Source: Bacteroidales bacterium UBA5281
GTDB lineage: Bacteria > Bacteroidota > Bacteroidia > Bacteroidales > Lentimicrobiaceae
Assembly: GCA_002410555.1 (NCBI GenBank)
Contig: DHSR01000084.1
Location: 1-18,061, forward strand
Direction of reading: 5' to 3'
DNA: 18,061 nt
Numbering within the stretch: position 1 is the stretch's first letter; the number at the start of each line of letters is the position of its first letter. The translations under genes and the position numbers were made by a program. Below, piece by piece: positions 1 through 6,311 of the stretch. The notes below the pieces were generated by a model. That model was not told the DNA's origin. It saw nothing but the letters and a program-made list of their open reading frames with translations, and did no database searches.

Positions 1-46
1 GTGTTCGCAAATACTTATTTTTGCTGAACGAGGTCAGGAGTTCTGA

Positions 47-80
47 TTTTAGTTAATTATTAAAATATTCAATAACTTTG
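47..80 (+). promoter_or_regulatory. Predicted Bacteroidota-type promoter of the Asp-box gene
   Basis: A perfect match to the Bacteroidota -7 consensus TAnnTTTG (TAACTTTG) lies at 73-80. A TTTTAG stretch at 47-52, 20 bp upstream, is a weak version of the -33 TTTG element. The start codon is about 95 nt downstream, a leader length similar to other predicted promoters in this window. The call rests on consensus matching only. Confidence 0.45.
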
Positions 81-174
81 CAAAATAATTGGTTAAAGCG
101 ACAAACGTATCACTGCAATTCTACTAATCATTTCTAAAAATAAACTTTCAGAACTCAACAACAAAAACTCTTTT

Positions 175-1476
175 ATGATGAAAACAAAAACTTTACTCTT
201 TGGACTTGTAGCACTTATGAGTCTTAATGTCTCTGTTGTCAGAGCACAATGGGAGCCAACCGGTTTTACCCAGTCATCCGTGTGGGTATTATGTCAGGCT
301 GAGAATGGAAACCTTATTGCGGCAGATGACATTTATCCTGATTTGGGGGGAATTTACCTTTCGCAGGATGCGGGGGAAACATGGACAAAAACCAACGCAC
401 CTGATTATGCCTATACATCTCATCTTGTAATGGGTGAGAGTATATTCATGGGCGGTGTTGAGTGCAATGTTGCTATATCTCACAACAATGGGGAGACCTG
501 GTCAAATGTCGATTTTAAGAATTTGCTACCTGAAGCGTCAGAGAACACCCCAATTTATGCTATGGAATACCACAGCGGCAGAATTTATGCTGCTGTATTA
601 AGTCTTGGTATTGCCTACAGCGAAGATAATGGCATTACCTGGCAACTTACCGATGTGGAATCACTCCTGGATGAAAATAACCCTGAAGACGGAGGACAAT
701 GGTGTTATAATCTCCGTTCATACAAGGGTAAGTTATACAACGTAGGCGCTTTTGGTATCTGGGAATATAACGAAGATGCTGATTTATGGTCAAACGTGGA
801 TGAAACATGGTATGGCGGCAGTACCTGTATAGCGGAGGATGTTTTTTATGTAGTTTACAATGCGTGGGGGATTCCCGATGGCATCCGCTATACCACTGAT
901 TTTCAGGAGTGGGAGGTAATGCCAATTCCTGAAGGTGTATCAACAAGTACCAGAATCATGGAATACTACAAAGGTGCTTTTTTCCTGGGACATGTAAGTG
1001 AAGCTATTTTTTACACCATGGATAAAGGCGAAACCTGGATTGAATATCGTGAGAATTTTCCCGGCTTCTCACCCGTTCCCGGAATCAATTTTTATGGTAC
1101 TCCAATGGGTTTGACTTTTGCCGGTAACAATATGTTTTGCGGCGTTTTTTCACCAGACGAAGGTGTTGGAGGAATTTACATGGCACCGGTACCCGACGAG
1201 GTAACAGATGTAATAGAAATGCCAGCAAATTTTCAGCCACGTGTATATCCCAACCCTGCAAATGACTTTGTATTGCTCCAATTCCCAAAAGGAGAGAAAA
1301 ACCATGGCTCCTTAATAATTACTGATATTACCGGCCGGGTAAAATACAATAAAACTATTCAGAATGAGGGAGGTAATGCGATTGCTATCCCTACCAGGAA
1401 CTGGTTACCGGGATTTTACCTTTACACTATTACAACCGGAGAATCAAAAGCTTCAGGAAAATTCATTGTTGAATAA
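175..1476 (+). CDS. Secreted Asp-box (BNR) repeat protein with T9SS type A sorting domain
   Basis: The 433-residue protein starts with a clear signal peptide (hydrophobic core about residues 7-22, likely cleavage after VRA at residue 24). Four Asp-box motifs of the form S-x-D-x-G-x-T-W are visible at about 63-70, 102-109, 149-156 and 281-288. They are spaced as in beta-propeller folds of the sialidase/BNR type. Residues 355-433 form a typical T9SS type A C-terminal sorting domain: it opens with VYPNPA, has a TDITGR turn and ends in a GFYLYTI strand plus a short KFIVE tail. The protein is therefore probably exported by Sec, moved across the outer membrane by T9SS and anchored at the surface or released. 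No sialidase catalytic set (Arg triad, Tyr, Glu) is recognisable, so an enzymatic role is not supported; a binding or adhesion role is as likely. Two ATGs are adjacent (175 and 178), and either could be the start. Its last 11 codons recur at 3288-3323. Confidence 0.85.
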   Translation: MMKTKTLLFGLVALMSLNVSVVRAQWEPTGFTQSSVWVLCQAENGNLIAADDIYPDLGGIYLSQDAGETWTKTNAPDYAYTSHLVMGESIFMGGVECNVAISHNNGETWSNVDFKNLLPEASENTPIYAMEYHSGRIYAAVLSLGIAYSEDNGITWQLTDVESLLDENNPEDGGQWCYNLRSYKGKLYNVGAFGIWEYNEDADLWSNVDETWYGGSTCIAEDVFYVVYNAWGIPDGIRYTTDFQEWEVMPIPEGVSTSTRIMEYYKGAFFLGHVSEAIFYTMDKGETWIEYRENFPGFSPVPGINFYGTPMGLTFAGNNMFCGVFSPDEGVGGIYMAPVPDEVTDVIEMPANFQPRVYPNPANDFVLLQFPKGEKNHGSLIITDITGRVKYNKTIQNEGGNAIAIPTRNWLPGFYLYTITTGESKASGKFIVE

Positions 1477-1692
1477 ACACGATTAAAAAATAGGTAGAGC
1501 TTATCCGCATGGATAATTAACTACACAACATTATCTGGAAAAACAGTTTTACATTGTAATTTTGGATAAATACAGATCGTCACCCTCATTGTACCGGTTT
1601 TGGAGCAATGAGGGTGTCTGTTTTTGCAGTTTCCATTCCACGGGTATTTTAGCTCATCAGCATCGGGTGAATGGAGGCCCGGTTTTACATAA
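1441..1692 (+). repeat. Direct repeat copy 1 (T9SS gene 3' end plus terminator region)
   Basis: This 252-bp block matches 3288-3538 at all but a handful of positions (a one-base indel near 1476-1480 and substitutions near 1544, 1547, 1582 and 1650). It includes the last 11 sense codons and stop of the Asp-box gene, the terminator hairpin and about 75 bp beyond it. Matching ends sharply at both borders. The second copy is preceded by a different, decayed reading frame, so the duplication covered at least a gene end. Confidence 0.93.
1581..1626 (+). terminator. Terminator hairpin of the Asp-box gene
   Basis: An 11-bp perfect stem (CACCCTCATTG at 1581-1591, CAATGAGGGTG at 1606-1616) with a 14-nt loop is followed by TCTGTTTTT. 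It lies about 105 nt after the stop codon. The same structure is kept in repeat copy 2. Confidence 0.7.
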
Positions 1693-1750
1693 ATTCGAGA
1701 TTAATTTTCATTGTATTGTTATTTTAAGTGATTCGCAGTAAAAATAGTTG

Positions 1751-1758
1751 TATTTTTG
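1751..1758 (+). promoter_or_regulatory. Candidate -7 promoter element ahead of the decayed T9SS gene
   Basis: TATTTTTG matches TAnnTTTG exactly, but no clear TTTG lies 19-21 bp upstream. It is about 120 nt before the ATG of the remnant at 1880. It is probably the surviving promoter of the gene that once stood here. Confidence 0.3.
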
Positions 1759-1879
1759 TTCAAAACGCAATTTTGTCCATTGTTTGCTCCTCAAAGAGAT
1801 ACTTTTTATCAATGAAATAACCAACTGCTTTCTCACGTTTTATTTTAAGTTTATAAATTATTCAATTAAAATTAATACC

Positions 1880-2131
1880 ATGAAAAAACCCCGCCAATGG
1901 TGAAACCACCCTTACCATTGAATCAACATCCAAAGAAAAAACCCTTGACGAAACACCCGATGGGACCTGGAAGTTTACTCGCGTACACAACTTTTAAAAA
2001 CCAGACAAACCGGTCTTCTCGGCAAAAGCGCCAAAATACAGACTAACGGCTGGGAAGAAGGGGTTTATGTGGTACGGGTAAATTATAATGGCAAAATTTT
2101 AATTGGTAAACTGGTAGTGATGAATCAATAG
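1880..2131 (+). pseudogene. Decayed T9SS-secreted protein gene (start and sorting-domain end only)
   Basis: An ATG followed by Lys codons (MKKP) at 1880 looks like the start of an exported protein, but that frame stops within a few codons. A second frame from about 1898 to 1999 reads NGETTLTIESTS...GTWKFTRVHNF and stops. A third frame from about 2000 to the TAG at 2129-2131 reads TGLLGKSAKIQTNGWEEG, then VYVVRVNYNGKILIGKLVV. That last part is a typical end of a T9SS type A sorting domain. No single frame spans the segment. The best explanation is a T9SS gene that lost its middle by deletion and then took frameshifts. Which protein it once encoded cannot be said. Confidence 0.65.
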
Positions 2132-2189
2132 GTTTTCAATGGAGTCATTGTAACGTCTGATTGAGAATCCTCAAATTCAAACCTGTACT

Positions 2190-2224
2190 TTTGTTTTTGC
2201 GCCCTGGCAAGGAACTAAAGTTTG
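2190..2224 (+). promoter_or_regulatory. Weak promoter candidate for the PD40 lipoprotein gene
   Basis: TTTG at 2190-2193 (and again at 2196-2199) is followed by TAAAGTTTG at 2216-2224, which has one base too many for TAnnTTTG. It is about 70 nt ahead of the start codon, where a promoter is expected. The match is imperfect. Confidence 0.22.
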
Positions 2225-2292
2225 GCTTAAATGCGTAAGTGTAATTGCAGGTAACCCACTCGTGTTAGTAAATAATTTTAACATATTAAGCT

Positions 2293-3174
2293 ATGAAATC
2301 AACGCTCAAAGAAATTATCCTGTTAATGATTATCTTAATTATGGGATCATGTCTTCCTGAACCGGCTTCATCACCGTCTGTCGACTTAATTCATGGCCCT
2401 CACGACGAGTTTCCGGCCTGGTCGCCGGACGGTGAACAAATTGCATACTATCATTTTTCCTGGGATATACCAGAACCCGAGGAATACCCGACAGGGCTTT
2501 ACATCATTGATAAAGATGGGCACAACCGCAGGCTGATTTTGAGAGGTGCCCATTTCTCCCCTGCCTGGTCGCCGGATGGAGAATGGCTTGTTTTTAGCTC
2601 CAGTGGGGTAATTCAAAAATGTAAGATTGACGGAGATAGCCTGACAACATTCAATGGGCTTGATTATTTGCATGCCCCGGAATTTTATTTTCCTCATTGG
2701 TCTAATGATGGCAAATTTATTTTGGTTGATAAACCTTTTGTACCAATGGGGATTTATTGCATCACGGCAGATTTTAAAAATGCAGATAGTGTAATCTCCG
2801 TGGCGAGAGATCCTGAGTCATCACCAAATGGTGATGAAATTATTTATTTTGACTGGGTTAGTAATACAGAACCAAGTGATATCTTTAAAAGTGATATAAA
2901 TGGGCTGCACAAACAGCGATTAACAAATAATGACCGGTCTGACAAAGGTCCTACCTGGTCACCGGATGGAAAAAGGATAGCCTGGAGCAGCAATACCAGG
3001 CTGTGTGTTATGAATGCGGACGGCAGCAACCAGAAACAAATAGAATATGGGAATTATCCTTCCTGGTCGGTGAATAACGAGTTAGTTTACAGCTATGCCA
3101 ATGCCGATTATACCAAAGAAGTATTGTATATTGTTGACCCCAACGGTAAAAACAAACGACAAATAACATATTAA
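2293..3174 (+). CDS. PD40/TolB-like beta-propeller lipoprotein
   Basis: The 293-residue protein has a lipoprotein signal: a hydrophobic stretch at residues 8-17 and Cys20 in the context MGSC, followed by Leu-Pro. After this come about six PD40 (WD40-like) blades with the core W-S-P-D-G-x-x-[IL]-x-[YFW]. They begin near residues 39, 88, 131, 170, 218 and 254. The blades at 39, 88 and 218 are canonical, and the others are divergent (SNDG, SPNGDE, SVNN). Such repeats form the propeller of TolB and of many Bacteroidota surface lipoproteins. The TolB N-terminal domain is absent and no Pal or TolA genes are nearby, so this is not TolB itself. A protein-binding or sensing role at the envelope is inferred. 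The gene stands alone between two T9SS gene remnants and inside the segment bracketed by the 250-bp direct repeats. Confidence 0.8.
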   Translation: MKSTLKEIILLMIILIMGSCLPEPASSPSVDLIHGPHDEFPAWSPDGEQIAYYHFSWDIPEPEEYPTGLYIIDKDGHNRRLILRGAHFSPAWSPDGEWLVFSSSGVIQKCKIDGDSLTTFNGLDYLHAPEFYFPHWSNDGKFILVDKPFVPMGIYCITADFKNADSVISVARDPESSPNGDEIIYFDWVSNTEPSDIFKSDINGLHKQRLTNNDRSDKGPTWSPDGKRIAWSSNTRLCVMNADGSNQKQIEYGNYPSWSVNNELVYSYANADYTKEVLYIVDPNGKNKRQITY

Positions 3175-3190
3175 TTAACGATTTAATGCT

Positions 3191-3323
3191 ATGAAGAAGA
3201 TTTGTTACTTATTTATCGGAGCTAAAGGGCTTGCTTTTTTTTTGCAACCACCGGTTTTTTATCCGAAGTTAATGCATTGCTAATGAGGAATCAAAAGCTT
3301 CAGGAAAATTCATTGTTGAATAA
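3191..3323 (+). pseudogene. Gene remnant: signal peptide joined to a T9SS gene end
   Basis: The ATG at 3191 opens a signal peptide (MKKICYLFIGAKGLAFF). A T-tract at 3235-3243 then breaks the frame. One frame over, the text continues as FATTGFLSEVNA, a natural end to a signal peptide. From about 3288 the sequence becomes repeat copy 2, whose third frame encodes the same ESKASGKFIVE-stop tail as the Asp-box protein. A former gene with its own signal peptide and the same type of C-terminus thus seems to have lost its whole body, leaving about 130 bp. The uninterrupted ATG frame gives only 30 residues and is not expected to be functional. Confidence 0.55.
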
Positions 3324-3538
3324 ACACGATTAAAATTAGGTAGAGCTTATCCGCATGGATAATTAACTACACAACATTATCTGGAAAAACACTTCTACAT
3401 TGTAATTTTGGATAAATACAGATCGTCGCCCTCATTGTACCGGTTTTGGAGCAATGAGGGTGTCTGTTTTTGCAGTTTCCATTCCACGGGTATTTTATCT
3501 CATCAGCATCGGGTGAATGGAGGCCCGGTTTTACATAA
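3288..3538 (+). repeat. Direct repeat copy 2 (T9SS gene 3' end plus terminator region)
   Basis: This 251-bp block is nearly identical to 1441-1692. Within it the codons for ESKASGKFIVE and the TAA at 3321-3323 are intact. The flanks on both sides are unrelated to those of copy 1. Confidence 0.93.
3427..3472 (+). terminator. Terminator hairpin in repeat copy 2
   Basis: The stem pairs CGCCCTCATTG (3427-3437) with CAATGAGGGTG (3452-3462), followed by TCTGTTTTT. Compared with copy 1, an A-to-G change at 3428 turns an A-U pair into G-U, so the stem is kept. Confidence 0.6.
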
Positions 3539-3570
3539 GCTCCTTAACCGTAATTTCTTCCTTATTCAGA

Positions 3571-3602
3571 TTTGCTAAATACAATGTAAATCATTATATT
3601 TG
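3571..3602 (+). promoter_or_regulatory. Bacteroidota-type promoter of the twin-cysteine lipoprotein gene
   Basis: TTTG (3571-3574), a 20-bp spacer and TATATTTG (3595-3602) match the Bacteroidota consensus exactly in both boxes and in spacing. The start codon is 87 nt downstream. This is the best promoter match found in the window. Confidence 0.65.
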
Positions 3603-3689
3603 TAAGTCCTGAATTTATAGCCGATATTCTTAGGGGCTGATCACCCGTTTATGAAATACATCCAAATCAATCTTTAAATTACTTTTAGA

Positions 3690-4307
3690 ATGAAAAAAAC
3701 AATTGTAATGGCACTGCTTAGCTTATTAGCAGTTGCATTCATTAGTTGTTCTAATGAAACAAATAATCCAGATAACAAAAACCCTGTTCTTAAATCAGCA
3801 CAAAACCCACCGGCTATCATTAGCTATTCCTGTGTAGGTGAATGTTCAACCGGGGGAAGTTGTGACATGGAATGGGATTTGACTACACACAAAATTAAGT
3901 GCTTATGTGAAGGGTGTGCTATGTCTTTTGAAATTGATAACCCATCTGATCGCAGTACCGCTTCACGTGCCAACGCTTCCGAAATTATGGAGGGTCTGAG
4001 CGATCACATGCAGGTGACACACCACACGACCGAATATCGTATTACCGGTATTGTTCAAACGATCTCTGACCTGGCTGAAGTATTTGAGATACTATATACC
4101 GTTGATGGAGTAGCCTACTCGGTGATGATTGTGTATGAGTTTGACACAACGGATGCTCTGGTGCCAAAGAAGAAGATATTAATTGATTGCTCAGGATCCT
4201 GTGCCAACTCACCTGGTAATTGTGTTGAGGAATATGACCTGATCACCAGTAAGGTCAAATGCGCATGTGAGGATGACAATTGCACTATGACCGTCTCCAA
4301 CCTGTAA
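3690..4307 (+). CDS. Small lipoprotein with two six-cysteine modules, function unknown
   Basis: The 205-residue protein has a hydrophobic leader (residues 5-18) and a lipobox-like FISC with Cys20, then a polar N/D/K-rich linker to about residue 40. Two related cysteine-rich modules follow. Module 1 has Cys48, 52, 58, 71, 73 and 76; module 2 has Cys167, 171, 178, 191, 193 and 198. Both share C-x-G-x-C, then C-x2-E-[WY]-D-L, then K-[IV]-K-C-x-C-E and a last C-x-M. About 90 residues without cysteine lie between them and read as alternating beta and helix. I do not recognise a family. Paired cysteines in an exported protein suggest disulfides or metal binding, but no CxxCH heme site or standard ferredoxin spacing is present. 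The gene has its own promoter and terminator, so it is a single-gene unit. Lipidation is likely, and location at the inner or outer membrane is open. Confidence 0.8.
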   Translation: MKKTIVMALLSLLAVAFISCSNETNNPDNKNPVLKSAQNPPAIISYSCVGECSTGGSCDMEWDLTTHKIKCLCEGCAMSFEIDNPSDRSTASRANASEIMEGLSDHMQVTHHTTEYRITGIVQTISDLAEVFEILYTVDGVAYSVMIVYEFDTTDALVPKKKILIDCSGSCANSPGNCVEEYDLITSKVKCACEDDNCTMTVSNL

Positions 4308-4333
4308 TGACCTGTTAAAAGACTTCAATAAGG

Positions 4334-4364
4334 AAGCCTGGCATCCAAAGCCGGGCTTTTTTAT
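4334..4364 (+). terminator. Rho-independent terminator after the twin-cysteine gene
   Basis: A 9-bp stem (AAGCCTGGC at 4334-4342, GCCGGGCTT at 4350-4358, one G-U pair) with a 7-nt loop is followed by a run of T. It starts 26 nt after the stop codon. Confidence 0.85.
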
Positions 4365-4411
4365 TCATCCCTTGATTACTGTAATACTCAGCCACTTAAT
4401 CAACTTACCTG

Positions 4412-4534
4412 CACATCTCCCGCCTAACGGCGCAGCCGCAACAAAGCTTGCGATTTGATAAAGTGAACCAGGTCCTACAACTCGTTGGCTATGAGGTAGG
4501 GCCGATAGAGAGCAAACGAATCACAAATTCTTAA
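4412..4534 (+). pseudogene. HipB-type antitoxin remnant (C-terminal half)
   Basis: An open frame reading HISRLTAQPQQSLRFDKVN, then QVLQLVGYEVGPI, ends at TAA 4532-4534. This matches the end of small Xre-family HipB antitoxins of Bacteroidota, in which an LRLDKVNxVLxLFGYxxGP-like segment follows the HTH. The first helices of the HTH are missing: an in-frame TAA lies at 4397-4399 and there is no start codon in a suitable place. It sits 12 bp before a HipA-N-like frame, the normal hipB-hipA order. The gene is short by about half and is called a remnant. Confidence 0.5.
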
Positions 4535-4546
4535 TCCCGAATATAC

Positions 4547-4777
4547 ATGCGAAAGGCTGCTATAAAAATAGATACACAATTGGCTGGATGGCTCACACTG
4601 GATGAACATGGGTATCATTTTGTTTATGGTGAAGCGGCTCCACAAAATTTTCTGTGGCCTCTATCTGGAAGGATTGTCTTTTATGCTCAAAAATCGAGAA
4701 GTTATTCGCGGAAGCACCTTACATTTCTCCATCACTCGAAGATTAAAAAAAAGGTCATCCGCTTTTTATATTCCTGA
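4547..4777 (+). pseudogene. HipA N-terminal (Couple_hipA / HipS-like) fragment
   Basis: The 76-residue frame begins MRKAAIKIDTQLAGWL, followed by a T-x-D-E-x-G-Y-x-F-x-Y segment. This is the pattern of the HipA N-terminal subdomain, which in many Bacteroidota is encoded as a separate protein of about 105-110 residues (as HipS in HipBST systems). After residue 35 the expected aliphatic S-L-x-L-P strand is not readable. Only a weak YSRKHL-like match to the next conserved block remains, and the protein ends basic and short. No HipA kinase domain follows; the next gene is an anion transporter. With the HipB fragment upstream it forms the relic of a toxin-antitoxin locus. The frame itself is open, so a short product may still be made. 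Confidence 0.5.
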
Positions 4778-4785
4778 TTATTCCG

Positions 4786-4793
4786 TTAATTTG
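4786..4793 (+). promoter_or_regulatory. Weak -7-like element ahead of the TDT gene
   Basis: TTAATTTG matches seven of eight positions of TAnnTTTG, about 35 nt before the TDT start. No convincing -33 box is seen at the right distance. Confidence 0.2.
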
Positions 4794-4828
4794 TATGCAT
4801 CATCCCTTTTTAAAGGCAAACCGCTCAA

Positions 4829-5893
4829 ATGATGCAAAGACCACACTCCTTAAGCAGCACATTTCTTCGCGATCTCTCCAATTTGCCAACGGCCTATTTT
4901 GCATTGGTCATGGCTACGGGCATTGTATCTATCGCTGCTTTCAACTCCGGCTTCCTTCTGATTGCCAATCTGCTGTTTTACTTTAACATCGCAGCTTATT
5001 TATTTCTGGTGATTCTCTATTTTGCCAGATTGATACTCTATCCGGCAGCATTCGTGGCCGATGCCGGCGATCATGCCAAAAGCCCCGGCCTGCTTACCTT
5101 TGTGGCCGGAACCTGTGTGCTGGGCAGCCAGTTTGTAATCATTGCCGAAAATTACCCGGTTGCCACTACCTTGTTCTACATAGGAACTGCCACGTGGCTC
5201 TTTCTCATTTACATGGTTTTTACCGTTTTTTCTGTTAAAAAAATGAAACCTTCCATCAATGAAGCCATCAGCGGGGTGTGGTTGTTGATTATTGTATCCA
5301 CCCAGTCGGTGGCCATACTGTCAGCTCAACTGGCAGGCTATCTACCCTTTGCCCATGATCAGGTACTCTTTTTTTCACTTATAATGTTTCTGTGCGGATG
5401 CATGTTTTACATCATTATCATCACGCTCATCGTTTACCGGATGTCGTTTTTCAGCATGAAAGCCGAAGAATTTGCGCCTCCCTACTGGATAAACATGGGG
5501 GCAGTAGCCATTTCAACCCTGGCAGGCTCCACCCTGATGCTACAGGCCAAAAACTGGCCGCTTATCGTTGAAATCCTTCCGTTTTTAAAAGGGTTCACCC
5601 TCTTTTTCTGGTCCATAGGCACCTGGTGGATTCCCCTGATTGTGATACTGGGTATCTGGCGTCATGTATTCAAGCAACTTCCCCTAAAGTATCATCCCCA
5701 ATATTGGGGAATGATATTCCCCATCGGCATGTACACCGTTTGTACAATCAGACTGTCTCAGGCGCTGGAGTTGCCCTTCCTGATGGCTATTCCATCGTTT
5801 TTTGTATATCTCGCATTGGTGGCCTGGACTGTGGCCGGTGCCGGTATGTTTTACAGCATCGCCCGCGATTACGGGCCATCAGCAAACCACTAA
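4829..5893 (+). CDS. TDT/SLAC1-family anion transporter or channel (TehA-like)
   Basis: The 354-residue protein is almost wholly hydrophobic, with about ten predicted membrane segments, the fold size of the TDT family (TehA, Mae1, plant SLAC1). Family signatures are visible: PTAYFALVMATGIVSIA in the first helix (residues 20-36), and YWGMIFPIGMYTVCTIRLSQ near residues 291-310. Members carry C4-dicarboxylates, sulfite, tellurite-related anions, chloride or nitrate; the substrate cannot be read from sequence. The gene lies 480 bp upstream of narG on the same strand with no terminator hairpin recognised between, and no NarK is present. A role in nitrate or nitrite passage is therefore a reasonable but unproven inference. 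Tandem ATGs (4829, 4832) leave the start ambiguous by one codon. Annotation pipelines would probably call it tellurite resistance/C4-dicarboxylate transporter. Confidence 0.85.
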   Translation: MMQRPHSLSSTFLRDLSNLPTAYFALVMATGIVSIAAFNSGFLLIANLLFYFNIAAYLFLVILYFARLILYPAAFVADAGDHAKSPGLLTFVAGTCVLGSQFVIIAENYPVATTLFYIGTATWLFLIYMVFTVFSVKKMKPSINEAISGVWLLIIVSTQSVAILSAQLAGYLPFAHDQVLFFSLIMFLCGCMFYIIIITLIVYRMSFFSMKAEEFAPPYWINMGAVAISTLAGSTLMLQAKNWPLIVEILPFLKGFTLFFWSIGTWWIPLIVILGIWRHVFKQLPLKYHPQYWGMIFPIGMYTVCTIRLSQALELPFLMAIPSFFVYLALVAWTVAGAGMFYSIARDYGPSANH

Positions 5894-5959
5894 CTAACGT
5901 TCCAGGCCTGGCTTAAACTATTCATAACTTTTTTTAAAACTAAAGATTGTATTACAAAA

Positions 5960-6081
5960 AGATTCCTCATTTCGCTTTGCTGCATTCGAAATGACATGAT
6001 AATCAGGGCCTTTACCCCAAAAACAACGCATGTCATTACGACTAAAAAATTCTGTGCAACAGGATTTTGAGGAAGGAATCT
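5960..6081. repeat. Small imperfect inverted-repeat (MITE/REP-like) element
   Basis: Outer arms AGATTCCTC (5960-5968) and GAGGAAGGAATCT (6069-6081) are inverted copies apart from a four-base insertion. Inner arms CGAAATGACATG (5987-5998) and CATGTCATTACG (6029-6040) pair at 11 of 12 positions. The unit is about 120 bp and non-coding. A related half-element occurs at 17991-18017, which suggests a dispersed genomic repeat. It resembles sequences often seen between genes in Bacteroidota, but no target-site duplication was identified. Confidence 0.55.
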
Positions 6082-6261
6082 CTACTCATCATGATTCTAC
6101 TCTAATATTATTATCACCGAAAAAAACGTATGAATAATACAGGTTAAAGGTTCCATATCCCACAAAAGAAATTTATGGCCTGACTTCTATCTACCAACAA
6201 TTTAGCATTTTATTTTAATTTAGACTAAAAATAAATTAACCAACCGTCTGATAAAAAGTAA

Positions 6262-6282
6262 CTTAACCCGAATTGGTTTAAG
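6262..6282. promoter_or_regulatory. Candidate operator dyad upstream of narG
   Basis: A 21-bp imperfect palindrome has arms CTTAACCC and GGTTTAAG, which pair at seven of eight positions. It ends 91 nt before the narG start and about 21 bp upstream of a -7-like element. Position and symmetry suit a dimeric regulator such as a CRP/FNR-family protein, but the bases do not match the E. coli FNR consensus. The regulator is unknown. Confidence 0.4.
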
Positions 6283-6303
6283 AAATATCTGAAAGCTTAT
6301 GTG

Positions 6304-6311
6304 TATATTCG
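6304..6311 (+). promoter_or_regulatory. Candidate -7 element of the nar operon promoter
   Basis: TATATTCG matches TAnnTTTG at seven of eight positions and is 62 nt before the narG ATG. There is no good TTTG box 19-21 bp upstream; that place borders the dyad at 6262-6282. This would fit a promoter that depends on an activator. Confidence 0.3.

Noticed and set aside
3..29. Hairpin GTTCGCAAA...TTTGCTGAAC near the window start as a terminator of an upstream gene
   Set aside because: The stem has a bulge, no T-run follows on the plus strand, and the upstream gene is outside the window.
175..1476. Asp-box protein as an active sialidase
   Set aside because: Asp-boxes only mark the propeller fold. 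The catalytic Arg triad, Tyr and Glu were not found.
2293..3174. PD40 protein as TolB
   Set aside because: It has a lipobox, lacks the TolB N-terminal domain and has no tol/pal neighbours.
4602..4832. A 76-residue frame overlapping the HipA-N-like fragment
   Set aside because: It overlaps a frame with better family support, runs into the TDT start and shows no domain pattern.
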